Assembly: GCA_902627335.1 (NCBI GenBank)
Contig: CACOIV010000003.1
Span: 1 to 64,000 of the forward strand
Direction of reading: 5' to 3'
Source of the DNA: an uncultured Prochlorococcus sp.
Lineage (GTDB): Bacteria; Cyanobacteriota; Cyanobacteriia; PCC-6307; Cyanobiaceae
DNA length: 64,000 nt
Positions 46,354 to 56,270 of the stretch are shown piece by piece. Positions within the stretch are counted from its first letter, which is position 1; each line of letters opens with the position of its first letter. The notes under the pieces were generated by a model. That model was not told the origin of the DNA. It did no database searches and was given only the letters and a program-made list of their open reading frames with translations. Both the position numbers and the translations under genes were made by a program.

Positions 46354-46377
46354 AAATAGAAGATCTATTTCTTTTTT
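46354..46377 (+). terminator. Hairpin plus T-tract resembling a rho-independent terminator
   Basis: AAATAGA-AGA-TCTATTT followed by CTTTTTT; lies in the gap upstream of the flavoprotein gene. Confidence 0.3.
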
Positions 46378-46530
46378 AAGTTTAGGAAGAAATTTATTTG
46401 GTTGGACCCTATTTAAGTTTGTATCTATATTGTCACTTTTTAGTTTTTTTCTTCTAACTTATATATCAGGATAGAAATTTTTAATTTTTAACCTATTGTC
46501 CCAATCGTGCATTAATGGAGTTTCATAGAA

Positions 46531-47487
46531 TTGGAAATTTTTGAATCTGATGTTGTTATTATCGGTGGTGGTCCTGCAGGGTGTACTTGCGCATTGTATA
46601 CATCTAGAGCAAATTTAAAGACAATAATTTTAGATAAGAATCCATCTGTTGGAGCACTGGCGATTACCCATCAGATTGCAAATTATCCTGGTGTTCCTAA
46701 TGATATAAGTGGAGAAAAATTACTTGATTTAATGAGAGATCAAGCTATTGAATATGGAACAGATTATCGTAGAGCCCAGGTATTTGGAATTGATGTTTCT
46801 TCTGAATCGAAAACAGTCTATACTCCTGAAGGTACATTTAAAGCAAAGGCTTTAGTATTAGCGAGTGGTGCTATGGGACGACCTGCTTCCTTTAAAGGAG
46901 AAGCAGATTTCTTAGGGAGAGGTGTAAGTTATTGTGCTACTTGTGATGGTGCTTTTTATAAAGGAAGAGAGGTAGCTGTTGTTGGTGCTAATAAAGAAGC
47001 AATTGAAGAAGCAAATGTACTTACAAAGTTCGCATCCACTGTGCATTGGATTACTTCTAGTGATCCTAAACCTGACAATATAGAAGCGATGGAGCTTATG
47101 CAAGCCAATAATATTAAGCATTGGAGTAGAACAAGATTATTAGAAATTGAAGGCAATGACATGGGAGTTAATGGGATTGTTATTAAAAACAAACAGGAAG
47201 AAAATCCTATTAATCTCACTTTAGACGGAGTATTTGTATATATGAGTGGATCTAAACCTATTACTGATTTTGTTGGAGATCAAATCGCATTAAGAGAAGA
47301 TGGAGGTGTTATTGTAGATGACTTTATGTCGACTAATTCAGATGGAGTTTGGGCTATTGGAGATATTAGAAATACTCCTTTTAAACAAGCTGTAGTAGCA
47401 GCCTCTGATGGATGCATAGCTGCAATGTCAATTGATCGTTATTTGAATAGTAGAAAAAATATAAGAGTTGATTGGATACACTCCTGA
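46531..47487 (+). CDS. Thioredoxin-reductase-like flavoprotein (DDOR-like)
   Basis: FAD motif IIGGGPAGCTCALYTSRANL, redox CATC, C-terminal WAIGDIRN; TTG start. Confidence 0.93.
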   Translation: MEIFESDVVIIGGGPAGCTCALYTSRANLKTIILDKNPSVGALAITHQIANYPGVPNDISGEKLLDLMRDQAIEYGTDYRRAQVFGIDVSSESKTVYTPEGTFKAKALVLASGAMGRPASFKGEADFLGRGVSYCATCDGAFYKGREVAVVGANKEAIEEANVLTKFASTVHWITSSDPKPDNIEAMELMQANNIKHWSRTRLLEIEGNDMGVNGIVIKNKQEENPINLTLDGVFVYMSGSKPITDFVGDQIALREDGGVIVDDFMSTNSDGVWAIGDIRNTPFKQAVVAASDGCIAAMSIDRYLNSRKNIRVDWIHS

Positions 47488-47514
47488 AGATTTTTTAAAA
47501 TTTCTTATTTAATC

Positions 47515-47796
47515 TTATAAAGGGGTTGCTTCCGAAATGTAAGCCACTCCTCCATAGTAACTTAATACAGATCTAATATCCTCTCTCATCTTTTCAATTA
47601 TTTCTTGTTCGCAGAAAACTATAACGTGAGCATTAGCTCCCAAACCAGTAAATTCCATATCCTCCGTTACCACTCTTTCCGGACCTCTTCCTGTAGCATG
47701 TTTCATGACTGTATAACCAGGTACATTTGCTTTTTCAAGCGTATTTAATATGGCTTGAAGCTCTCTTTCACTAAAAATTAAATCTAATCTTTTCAT
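47515..47796 (-). CDS. PII-like protein, SbtB-like
   Basis: LDLIFSERELQAILNTLEKANVPGYTVMKHATGRGP..., adjacent to SbtA-like transporter. Confidence 0.85.
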   Translation of the reverse strand: MKRLDLIFSERELQAILNTLEKANVPGYTVMKHATGRGPERVVTEDMEFTGLGANAHVIVFCEQEIIEKMREDIRSVLSYYGGVAYISEATPL

Positions 47797-47798
47797 TG

Positions 47799-48800
47799 TT
47801 AAAGCGGAGAAGTAGGTATGATTTTATTTACAAGACTCATATAAATTGGAATACCTAAGACAATATTGAAAGGAAATGTTAATCCTAATGTAGTTGAAAT
47901 GTAGTAACTAGATCTTGCTTCAGGAACTGTCATTCTCATCGCTGCAGGAACCGCTAAATATGATGCACTTGCACATAAAACCACAAATAAAAGCGCATTA
48001 CCAGGATCAAGAGCTAAAGATCTTGCTACCAAAACACCAATTAGAGCATTAAATATTGGCATTAGAATAGCAAAGCTAATTAAAAAGGAGCCTGCTTTTT
48101 TTAAACTTGGTAATCTTTGAGCAGCCACCATACCCATATCTAACAAGAAAAAACATTCCACTCCGTAGAATAGAGAATGTGTAAAAGGTTTCATTTTTTC
48201 TACAGCTAATGGATTACTTAAAGCAGTTAGAAATCCAATAATTAGGCTAGCAAGTAATAAGAATACAGAGCCATTTAAAAATGATTCATGTAGTATCGAT
48301 CCTAAATGAAGTTTTCTTGAATCTGGCCTATCTTTTGGTGCTGCATACTTTACTAATAAAAGTCCTACTAAAATTGCTGGGGATTCCATCAATGCTAATG
48401 CTCCAATCATAAATCCATCTGAACTTATACTTTGGCTATTTAAAAAACTTTCAGCAGAAATAAATGTGACAGCACTAATTGAACCATATGCAGCAGCAAT
48501 AGCAGCCGAGTTAAATACATTAAATTTAAGTCTTAAGATTACAAATCCTAAAAGTGGGATCAATAAGGACATAACAACTGCTGCACTTAACGTAAGTAAT
48601 ACTTGATCATTGAAAAGCCCGCTTTTTTGTATACCTATTCCTCCTTTAAATCCAATAGCCAATAATAGATATAGGGAAAAAAGTTTAGGTAAAGGTGCTG
48701 GAATTTCCAAGTCAGACTTACATAAAACAGCTATTACTCCTATGAAAAAAAATAATACAGTAGGTGCAAATATATTTTGAAGTAAAAGATTTAACTCCAT
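47799..48800 (-). CDS. sbtA: SbtA-like sodium-dependent bicarbonate transporter
   Basis: LYLLLAIGFKGGIGI, multiple TMs, AYGSISAVTF; next to PII-like gene. Confidence 0.88.
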   Translation of the reverse strand: MELNLLLQNIFAPTVLFFFIGVIAVLCKSDLEIPAPLPKLFSLYLLLAIGFKGGIGIQKSGLFNDQVLLTLSAAVVMSLLIPLLGFVILRLKFNVFNSAAIAAAYGSISAVTFISAESFLNSQSISSDGFMIGALALMESPAILVGLLLVKYAAPKDRPDSRKLHLGSILHESFLNGSVFLLLASLIIGFLTALSNPLAVEKMKPFTHSLFYGVECFFLLDMGMVAAQRLPSLKKAGSFLISFAILMPIFNALIGVLVARSLALDPGNALLFVVLCASASYLAVPAAMRMTVPEARSSYYISTTLGLTFPFNIVLGIPIYMSLVNKIIPTSPL

Positions 48801-48805
48801 AAAAA

Positions 48806-50461
48806 TTATTTATTTAATTCAGCAATTGCAACTTCCAATGCTTCCTTTCTTGATTCAATAATTCCATCAACACCAAATTTAGTCAATCTTTCTCTAACTT
48901 TTTGATTGGCTCCTGCAACAAAAGCTTTTCTGGAATTATTTTTTGCCTCTTGCATCATATCTTCTATAGCAAGAGTTGCCGTTACACCAAGGCGAGGCAC
49001 ATCCGTTATGTCTAGAATTAAGATTTTATAATTTCGTACTAACATCATTCTCTCAGAAATGCCTTTTGCCGCTCCAAAACTCAAAGGCCCTCTTAGCCTG
49101 AATAACATTACATCTCCAGAACATTTGTCTAAGAGATCTTTTTCCTCAGTTGGCAGTAAATTATTAGTTTGTTCACGATCATTTACAGGATTATCAGCAT
49201 CCATGCCCTCTAGTTGACTTTCAGTAATGGAATCTATTGTGAGCATATTTGCAATAAATACACCTACTAATACTGCCCAAATCAAATCCCAGAAAACAGT
49301 CATTAATAAGACTCCGTACATTACGGCAGCTGTTTTTAAAGAAAGTTTATGTGCTCTTCTTAAGAATCCCCAATCTATAATATCTAAACCAACTTTTATC
49401 AGAATTCCAGCAAGTAATGCAGTTGGTATTTTTTCTGCGAGTGGGCCAGCCCCTACAAGAACGATTAATAAGACAACAGAGTGCACCATTCCAGATATTG
49501 GGGTTGAACCTCCAGATTTGACGTTAATAACAGTTCTCATAGTTGCTCCTGCGCCGGGTAAACCAGAGAAAAGACCTGCTATTGCATTTCCTATACCTTG
49601 TCCAATTAACTCTCGATCTGAATTATGCTTGGTCTGAGAAATGTTATCAGCTACTAAAGAAGTAAGAAGTGAATCAATAGCACCAAGAACAGCAAGTACT
49701 AATCCTGCTTTAAAAATTATTGGGAAGTATTGATTAAAACTTGGCAAACTTAGAGAAGGAACACCTTTAGGTATTTCTCCAATCCTATCTATTGCTCCAT
49801 CTCCAAATAATATCATTGATAATGGAGTGACGATAATTAAGGCTAATAAGGGCGATGGGACCCACTGACTAATTTTTCTAGGTGTTAGAAAAACAATACC
49901 TAGAGTCATCACAGCTACTCCAATAGCAGCTCCATTTGGTGTGAAATTTGAAGTTACTGTTGATAAAGACTCTATTACCCCTCCTCTAGTGGGAATACCA
50001 AGTAAAGGACCAATTTGTAAGGCAATAATTATTACACCAATTCCGGACATAAAGCCTGAAACAACTGAATATGGTACTAGTGTTATATATTTTCCAAGTT
50101 TAAGCAGTCCAAATGCAATTTGAAATAGACCTCCAATAACTACAGCGGCCATAACAAGGGGAAGTATTTCTCCTGCAGAAAGGTCGCGCGGGACACCTAC
50201 AGCGGCTAAACCTGCAACTACTCCAGCAACTGTTACACTCATTGGCCCAGTAGGACCACTTACCTGAGCGGGGGTTCCTCCAAACAAAGCAGCTAAGAAG
50301 CCAACAACAACTGCTCCATACAATCCATAAATAGCACCACCAGGTCCAAGTGCAGCATTTCCGAATGCTAAAGCCAGAGGTAATGCTACTACTGCAGCAG
50401 TAATTCCTCCGAGAATATCTCCCCTTAAATTTTTAAGGTGTAAACCATTAATTAAGTTCAA
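48806..50461 (-). CDS. SulP-family anion transporter with STAS domain (BicA-like)
   Basis: LRGDILGGITAAVVALPLALAFG, QVSGPTGPMSV, C-terminal STAS-like segment. Confidence 0.9.
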   Translation of the reverse strand: MNLINGLHLKNLRGDILGGITAAVVALPLALAFGNAALGPGGAIYGLYGAVVVGFLAALFGGTPAQVSGPTGPMSVTVAGVVAGLAAVGVPRDLSAGEILPLVMAAVVIGGLFQIAFGLLKLGKYITLVPYSVVSGFMSGIGVIIIALQIGPLLGIPTRGGVIESLSTVTSNFTPNGAAIGVAVMTLGIVFLTPRKISQWVPSPLLALIIVTPLSMILFGDGAIDRIGEIPKGVPSLSLPSFNQYFPIIFKAGLVLAVLGAIDSLLTSLVADNISQTKHNSDRELIGQGIGNAIAGLFSGLPGAGATMRTVINVKSGGSTPISGMVHSVVLLIVLVGAGPLAEKIPTALLAGILIKVGLDIIDWGFLRRAHKLSLKTAAVMYGVLLMTVFWDLIWAVLVGVFIANMLTIDSITESQLEGMDADNPVNDREQTNNLLPTEEKDLLDKCSGDVMLFRLRGPLSFGAAKGISERMMLVRNYKILILDITDVPRLGVTATLAIEDMMQEAKNNSRKAFVAGANQKVRERLTKFGVDGIIESRKEALEVAIAELNK

Positions 50462-50717
50462 ATAATTTCTCCTTATAAAGAACTTTCTTGATTAAAAATA
50501 ATATCCTGTTATGGTCCAATTTTGTTGAAAAATTAAGTTTGTGAAAAATTTTATATTTAATAATTTTGTATTATTTTGAGTTTTAATATTAGTTTGTAAG
50601 ATTAAATTTCCTAAAAAATAATTATCAGATGTTCAATTTTGTGAGTTAATCAGTTTAAATATTAATTGACCTAATTAATTCTTATTCTTGAATTAATTTA
50701 AAACTCAGTAGATAAAG

Positions 50718-51719
50718 ATGAATTCAATTATTAGACCAAGAAGGTTAAGAAGAACTGAGGCTATAAGAAAAATGGTTAGCGAAAATAAGTTAAGTCCCGA
50801 AGACTTTATTTATCCTCTATTTGTTCATGATAAAGACTTTAAAGAAGAGATTTCTGCAATGCCAGGAATTTTTCGTTGGGATATTAAGGGTTTAATAGAA
50901 GAAGTTAAAAGAGCTTGGGAATTAGGAATTAGATGTATTGTCCTTTTCCCAAAGGTTGATGATAACTTAAAAACAGAAGATGGTGCAGAATGTTTTAATG
51001 AGGCAGGTTTGATCCCAAGGGTGATTAGAAAATTAAAAAAAGAAGTACCTCAGATGGCAATAATGACTGATGTAGCTTTAGATCCTTATTCTTGTGATGG
51101 CCATGATGGCTTGGTAGATCAAGATGGCAACATCTTAAATGATGAGACAATTGTAATACTTGAAAAACAAGCATTAACGCAAGCAGATGCTGGGGCTGAT
51201 TTTATAGGTCCAAGTGACATGATGGATGGAAGAGTTGGAGCAATAAGAAAGTCACTTGATAAAAATGGATTTATTGATGTTGGAATAATAAGTTACACAG
51301 CAAAGTATTCTTCTGCTTACTATGGACCATTTAGATCAGCTTTAGATTCAGCACCAAGATTAAATGCAAATAAATTAATACCAAAGAATAAATCAAGTTA
51401 TCAGATGGATCCGGCAAATGCCAAAGAAGCTTATTTGGAATCTTCCTTAGATCAATTTGAAGGTGCTGATATATTAATGGTAAAGCCTGGTCTTTCTTAT
51501 TTAGATATTATTTATAGGCTAAATAATTTTTCAAATAAGCCAATAGCAGCCTATAACGTTAGTGGCGAATTTTCAATGATTAAAGCTGCATCTATGAAAG
51601 GTTGGATCAATGAAAAGGATGTAGTTCTTGAAACTTTGCTAAGTTTTAAAAGAGCTGGAGCAAAATTGATTCTTTCATATCATGCATGTGATGCTGCTTA
51701 CTGGTTAAAAGAAAATTAA
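50718..51719 (+). CDS. hemB: Delta-aminolevulinic acid dehydratase
   Basis: RPRRLRRTEAIRKMV, DVALDPYSCDGHDGLV, MVKPGLSYLDI. Confidence 0.98.
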   Translation: MNSIIRPRRLRRTEAIRKMVSENKLSPEDFIYPLFVHDKDFKEEISAMPGIFRWDIKGLIEEVKRAWELGIRCIVLFPKVDDNLKTEDGAECFNEAGLIPRVIRKLKKEVPQMAIMTDVALDPYSCDGHDGLVDQDGNILNDETIVILEKQALTQADAGADFIGPSDMMDGRVGAIRKSLDKNGFIDVGIISYTAKYSSAYYGPFRSALDSAPRLNANKLIPKNKSSYQMDPANAKEAYLESSLDQFEGADILMVKPGLSYLDIIYRLNNFSNKPIAAYNVSGEFSMIKAASMKGWINEKDVVLETLLSFKRAGAKLILSYHACDAAYWLKEN

Positions 51720-51772
51720 AGCTCATTAATTAAATATTTTTTGTATATTCTTATGAAGAGCTATTTAAAGTT

Positions 51773-52165
51773 TTGGAATTAAAAACATCAAATGGTGTCA
51801 ATAGAATTGGCCATGTAGCACTTAGAGTAAAGGATTTAGAAAGATCTAAATCCTTTTATGTAAATTTAGGGATGAAATTAATTTGGGATGATAAAGATTG
51901 GTGTTACTTAGAGGTTGGTGAAAGTAAGGATGGACTTGCTTTGCTTGGCCCTAGTTATAAATCGGCAGGACCTCATTTGGCTTTTCATTTTGATGATCGA
52001 ACAGAGATTGAAAAAATACATTGTGATCTACAGAATTCAAGCATTAAGGTTGGAGAGATACATGACCATAGAGATGGCACTGCTTCATTTTATATGCAAG
52101 ATTCAGAAGGTAATTGGCTTGAAATGATTTACATCCCAAAGGGAGGAATTAAATCTAATATTTGA
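51773..52165 (+). CDS. Glyoxalase/VOC family protein
   Basis: IGHVALRVKDLERSKSFYVNLGMKL, GNWLEMIYIP; TTG start. Confidence 0.88.
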   Translation: MELKTSNGVNRIGHVALRVKDLERSKSFYVNLGMKLIWDDKDWCYLEVGESKDGLALLGPSYKSAGPHLAFHFDDRTEIEKIHCDLQNSSIKVGEIHDHRDGTASFYMQDSEGNWLEMIYIPKGGIKSNI

Positions 52166-54594
52166 TGACATTTTTTCAAGATCTAGAAGCAGATAATTGT
52201 GATAAAGCATCCTTACCAAAGAACTTAAGTATAAGATCTTTGGAACTTTTAGAGTGGCCAAATTTGATAAGGCAAATTTCCTCTTTTGCTTCTACTCCAA
52301 TGGGAAGAAGGGCAATATTAGATTTCCAAATACCTTCAACAAAAAGAGAGTCTGAGAATTTAATAAAAGAGACAATTGAAATGCATAATTTAGAAAATGA
52401 AACTGATCATAAAATTAATTTTGAAGGTGTATTTGATATTAAAAAGAATGTTGAGATTTGCTTTAAAAATGGAGTTATCAATGCAGTAGATTTATTAGAA
52501 ATAGCAGATACAATTTCTAATTCACGAAAATTAAAGGCTTTTATTTTTAATACTGATTCAAGACCTTTACTTTCATCAATTCTAGATAACTTTGTGGATC
52601 ATATTCAGCTTGAAAAGATTTTGAAAAATGGTATTGAAAAATCTGGCAGAATATCTGATAAAGCTAGTGAAAAACTTACTGAATTAAGAGGCCAATTAAA
52701 TTATTTTAAAAATGAAAGGCGTCGTCTATTGGATGATTTCGTCAAAAATAATAGTAAATACCTTCAAGATTTATTTATTGGAGATCGATATGGTAGGCCA
52801 GTTGTAGCAGTAAAAGTAAATTATATCAATAAGATTAAGGGCATATTGCATGACTCTTCTTCTTCTGGGAATACCATTTTTATTGAACCCGATGTAATAG
52901 CTTCAAAAGGCAATAAAATTGCCTCTCTTAATGCAAAAATTTCTAATGAAGAATTTAAATTATTGAAAAAGTGGTCCTCCTTGATCTCTGAAAATCATGA
53001 AACTTTATTCTTAAATTCTGATATTTTATTAAAAATTGAAAATTCTCTTACTCGCTCTAGATACTCCAAGTTTATAAATGGTTTACCTCCAAAATTTAGT
53101 AATAATAATAAATTAACTATCACTGGTTTTACTCACCCATTATTGATCTGGGAATTTAAAAAGAAAAATTCAATACAACCAAAAGCTATTGATTTTTTAA
53201 TAGCTGAAAATATAAAAGTTGTAGCAATAACTGGACCAAATACTGGAGGAAAGACAGCTGCTTTAAAAGGGTTAGGAATTTCTTTTTTAATGGCGAAGTC
53301 TGGATTGTTTATACCTGCAAATGCAACCCCAATTATTCCTTATTACTCTTATATCTACTCTGACATAGGAGATGAACAATCTTTAGAGGGTAATTTATCA
53401 ACTTTTAGTGGTCACATAACAAGAATTAAAAATATCTTAGATGCATTAAATAGCAAAAATGGCTTATCAGTTGTTTTGCTAGATGAAATTGGTTCAGGAA
53501 CTGATCCAGAAGAAGGAACTGCATTGGCTATTTCTCTTCTTAGAGAATTTGCAGATAAATCAGATTTAACAATGGCAACTACACACTATGGTGATATCAA
53601 AGCTTTGAAGTATAGAGATGAAAGATTTGAGAATGTATCTGTAAGTTTTGATGAAGAGTCTTTTCAACCAACTTATACTCTTAATTGGGGTATCCCTGGT
53701 AGAAGCAATGCCCTATCTATCGCAAAAAAAATTGGTCTAAGTGACAATATCATAAACTTAGCTACTGAGTATCTAAAACCGAAAGAGACTGAAAATATTA
53801 ATAAAATCATTAAAGGTTTAGAACATCAAAAGACACTTCAACAAAATGCTGCTGAGGAAGCAGCCGCCTTAATCGCAAGAACCGAGATTCTTTATGATGA
53901 AATAAATAAACATCATCAATATCAAAAATCGCAAGCCAAAAAATTTCAAGAGAAAGAAAGAGAAAAATTAACTAAATCAATTAATCAAGCTAAATCAGAA
54001 GTTGTTTCTCTTATTGAAAAATTGAGAAATAAAAATGCTTCAGGCGAAGATTCGCGAAGAATTGGTGTAAGGTTGAAGGAAATTGAAAATAAATTGCTTC
54101 TTAAAGAAGATAAAAAGGTTGATAATTATGAATGGATGCCAAAAATTGGAGATTTTATTAGGATTAAAAGCTTAGATACCACTGGGAAAATAATAGGCTC
54201 TGATGAAAAAGGACTATCATTTACAGTCAATTGCGGATCATTTAAAAGTATCTTGTCTCTGAGTGATTTAGAAGGTCTTCATGGGGAACAGCCAATTATT
54301 CCAAAATCAGAAATTAAAATTAAATCTACTCAAGATAATTATTCTTCTTCAAATATTAGAACATCAAAAAATACTGTTGATCTTAGAGGTTTGAGAGTGC
54401 ACGAAGCAGAGATTGTATTAGAGGAGAAATTAAGAAAATTTCATGGACCACTATGGATTATCCATGGTATAGGAACAGGTAAATTAAAAAAAGGCTTGAA
54501 GCTGTGGTTATCTCAATTAGAATATGTTGAAAAAATTGAGGATGCATCTCCCTCAGAAGGCGGTTCAGGTTGCAGCATAGCTTGGATTAAATAA
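52162..54594 (+). CDS. mutS2: MutS2 endonuclease
   Basis: ITGPNTGGKTAALKGLG, LLDEIGSGTDPEEGTALA, C-terminal Smr domain DLRGLRVHEAE...IHGIGTGKLK. Confidence 0.97.
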   Translation: MMTFFQDLEADNCDKASLPKNLSIRSLELLEWPNLIRQISSFASTPMGRRAILDFQIPSTKRESENLIKETIEMHNLENETDHKINFEGVFDIKKNVEICFKNGVINAVDLLEIADTISNSRKLKAFIFNTDSRPLLSSILDNFVDHIQLEKILKNGIEKSGRISDKASEKLTELRGQLNYFKNERRRLLDDFVKNNSKYLQDLFIGDRYGRPVVAVKVNYINKIKGILHDSSSSGNTIFIEPDVIASKGNKIASLNAKISNEEFKLLKKWSSLISENHETLFLNSDILLKIENSLTRSRYSKFINGLPPKFSNNNKLTITGFTHPLLIWEFKKKNSIQPKAIDFLIAENIKVVAITGPNTGGKTAALKGLGISFLMAKSGLFIPANATPIIPYYSYIYSDIGDEQSLEGNLSTFSGHITRIKNILDALNSKNGLSVVLLDEIGSGTDPEEGTALAISLLREFADKSDLTMATTHYGDIKALKYRDERFENVSVSFDEESFQPTYTLNWGIPGRSNALSIAKKIGLSDNIINLATEYLKPKETENINKIIKGLEHQKTLQQNAAEEAAALIARTEILYDEINKHHQYQKSQAKKFQEKEREKLTKSINQAKSEVVSLIEKLRNKNASGEDSRRIGVRLKEIENKLLLKEDKKVDNYEWMPKIGDFIRIKSLDTTGKIIGSDEKGLSFTVNCGSFKSILSLSDLEGLHGEQPIIPKSEIKIKSTQDNYSSSNIRTSKNTVDLRGLRVHEAEIVLEEKLRKFHGPLWIIHGIGTGKLKKGLKLWLSQLEYVEKIEDASPSEGGSGCSIAWIK

Positions 54595-54632
54595 AATAAA
54601 TTTATATCTTTTAGCTATTTTTAATATTCCCA

Positions 54633-55616
54633 GTGCAATTTATTGATCAAGCGCAAATAATTGTTAGAGCAGGAAGGGGAGGTGATGGTATTGTGTCATT
54701 TAGAAGAGAAAAGTTTGTTCCAGCAGGAGGACCTTCGGGAGGTAATGGTGGAAAGGGTGGGTCAGTAATCTTTGAGGCTGATTCTAATCTTCAAACTCTT
54801 TTGGATTTCAAATTTCAAAGAGAAATATTTGCAAAAGATGGAGTTAAAGGTGGACCTAATAAAAGAAGTGGAGCAACTGGGGAGGACAAAATTATCAAGG
54901 TTCCTTGTGGAACTGAGATTAGGGATAATCAAACCAATATTATTTTTGGAGATTTAACGAAACATAAACAAAAAATAGTTATTGCATTCGGAGGTAGAGG
55001 CGGATTGGGTAATTCTCATTTCCTCAGTAATCAAAATAGAGCACCCGAATTTTTTATTGAAGGTAAAGAGGGAGAAAGTTGGAATATTAAGCTCGAATTA
55101 AAGTTACTTGCAGAAGTAGGTATTGTTGGTTTGCCTAATGCAGGAAAAAGTTCACTTATTTCTGCTATATCTTCAGCTCGTCCAAAAATTGCAAATTATC
55201 CATTTACAACCCTAATTCCGAATCTTGGAGTAGTAAGAAAAATAGATGGGAATGGTTGTCTTTTTGCTGATATTCCAGGATTAATTTCTGGAGCGGCAGA
55301 GGGAATTGGTCTGGGTCATGATTTTTTAAGGCATATTCAACGAACAAAAATTCTTATACATCTTATTGATTCTGCAGCTGAAAACCCCATAAATGACTTT
55401 TTAATAATTGAAGAGGAATTAAAGAAGTATGGGAATGGACTTTTAGATAAACCAAGAATTATTGTTTTAAGTAAAAAGGAGCTTCTAGAAAGTAATAATT
55501 TGGATGTAATTATAAAAAAGTTAGAAAATTTGTCTGGTAAGAAAGTTTTAGTTATTTCTTCATCTTTGCGAGAAGGTCTATCGCAACTTCTATCTGAGGT
55601 TTGGGCAGAAATTTAA
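54633..55616 (+). CDS. obgE: Obg GTPase
   Basis: [42 protein letters not shown] start. Confidence 0.98.
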   Translation: MQFIDQAQIIVRAGRGGDGIVSFRREKFVPAGGPSGGNGGKGGSVIFEADSNLQTLLDFKFQREIFAKDGVKGGPNKRSGATGEDKIIKVPCGTEIRDNQTNIIFGDLTKHKQKIVIAFGGRGGLGNSHFLSNQNRAPEFFIEGKEGESWNIKLELKLLAEVGIVGLPNAGKSSLISAISSARPKIANYPFTTLIPNLGVVRKIDGNGCLFADIPGLISGAAEGIGLGHDFLRHIQRTKILIHLIDSAAENPINDFLIIEEELKKYGNGLLDKPRIIVLSKKELLESNNLDVIIKKLENLSGKKVLVISSSLREGLSQLLSEVWAEI

Positions 55617-55705
55617 AAGAATAAAAATTAACTGACCTAAACAAAAATACTTGATTTTAGGATTAATTTTCGTCATAAATTAGTAAGCACCTTAATTAAT
55701 TAGTT

Positions 55706-55888
55706 ATGAACTTCTACAGTTGTTTTGATAAAGCAGGAAAAGTTATTGCAAGATGTCAAACAATTCAGGATATTGAGGTTCTTAAGAAGATGGGGAGACC
55801 AATTGTTGAGATAAGAGAAATGAAAAGGGAGGAATCAGTGGTTTGTTCCCTCACTGGAAGCCCTTCAGATTACAATATGGATTACTAA
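55706..55888 (+). CDS. Small conserved hypothetical protein
   Basis: 60 aa ORF with balanced composition, intergenic, followed by GGGG/CCCC hairpin. Confidence 0.65.
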   Translation: MNFYSCFDKAGKVIARCQTIQDIEVLKKMGRPIVEIREMKREESVVCSLTGSPSDYNMDY

Positions 55889-55891
55889 AAA

Positions 55892-55926
55892 GGGGCTTTG
55901 AAACCCCATAGAATGATACTTTTTTT
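55892..55926 (+). terminator. Weak hairpin GGGG-CTTTGAAA-CCCC with later T-tract
   Basis: GGGG(55892-55895)/CCCC(55904-55907), T-run starts about 12 nt later, between convergent genes. Confidence 0.4.
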
Positions 55927-55937
55927 AAGGAAATTAA

Positions 55938-56156
55938 TTAGTCATCATAAACTAGGCATTCTGGCTCATCGGGGTTTGCATCACAGAATAGTTCAAGGGC
56001 GTTAGGGTCGTGTTTGTCTTCAGGGTGATGATCTTTGTATTCTTCTAATTCTTTTAATTCTTCAGTCAAATGTCTAACCTTTGGAAGGTTACCTTCTGCT
56101 TTTGCAGATTCGATTTCCGATTGATCTTTTTTAATGTGTTCGTCAATGGATTTCAT
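55938..56156 (-). CDS. cp12: CP12-family Calvin cycle regulator
   Basis: MKSIDEHIKKDQSEIESAKAEG... ELFCDANPDEPECLVYDD C-terminal Cys-pair signature. Confidence 0.9.
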   Translation of the reverse strand: MKSIDEHIKKDQSEIESAKAEGNLPKVRHLTEELKELEEYKDHHPEDKHDPNALELFCDANPDEPECLVYDD

Positions 56157-56270
56157 TTGCTGAATTCCTAAATAAGTAGATAAGTATAAGATAGTGAATT
56201 AAATCAAAAATTGCATCTTTTTTAAACTTAAATGTTTGATAATCATCAATTTTGAATAAAAGTTAATTTT

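Noticed and set aside
49227-49637. 136-aa plus-strand ORF opposite the SulP transporter gene
   Set aside because: Antisense to a clear conserved CDS; composition is a reverse-strand artefact
48806-50461. Possible sulfate permease call for the SulP protein
   Set aside because: Adjacency to SbtA/SbtB-like genes favours bicarbonate transport, though substrate is not proven by sequence
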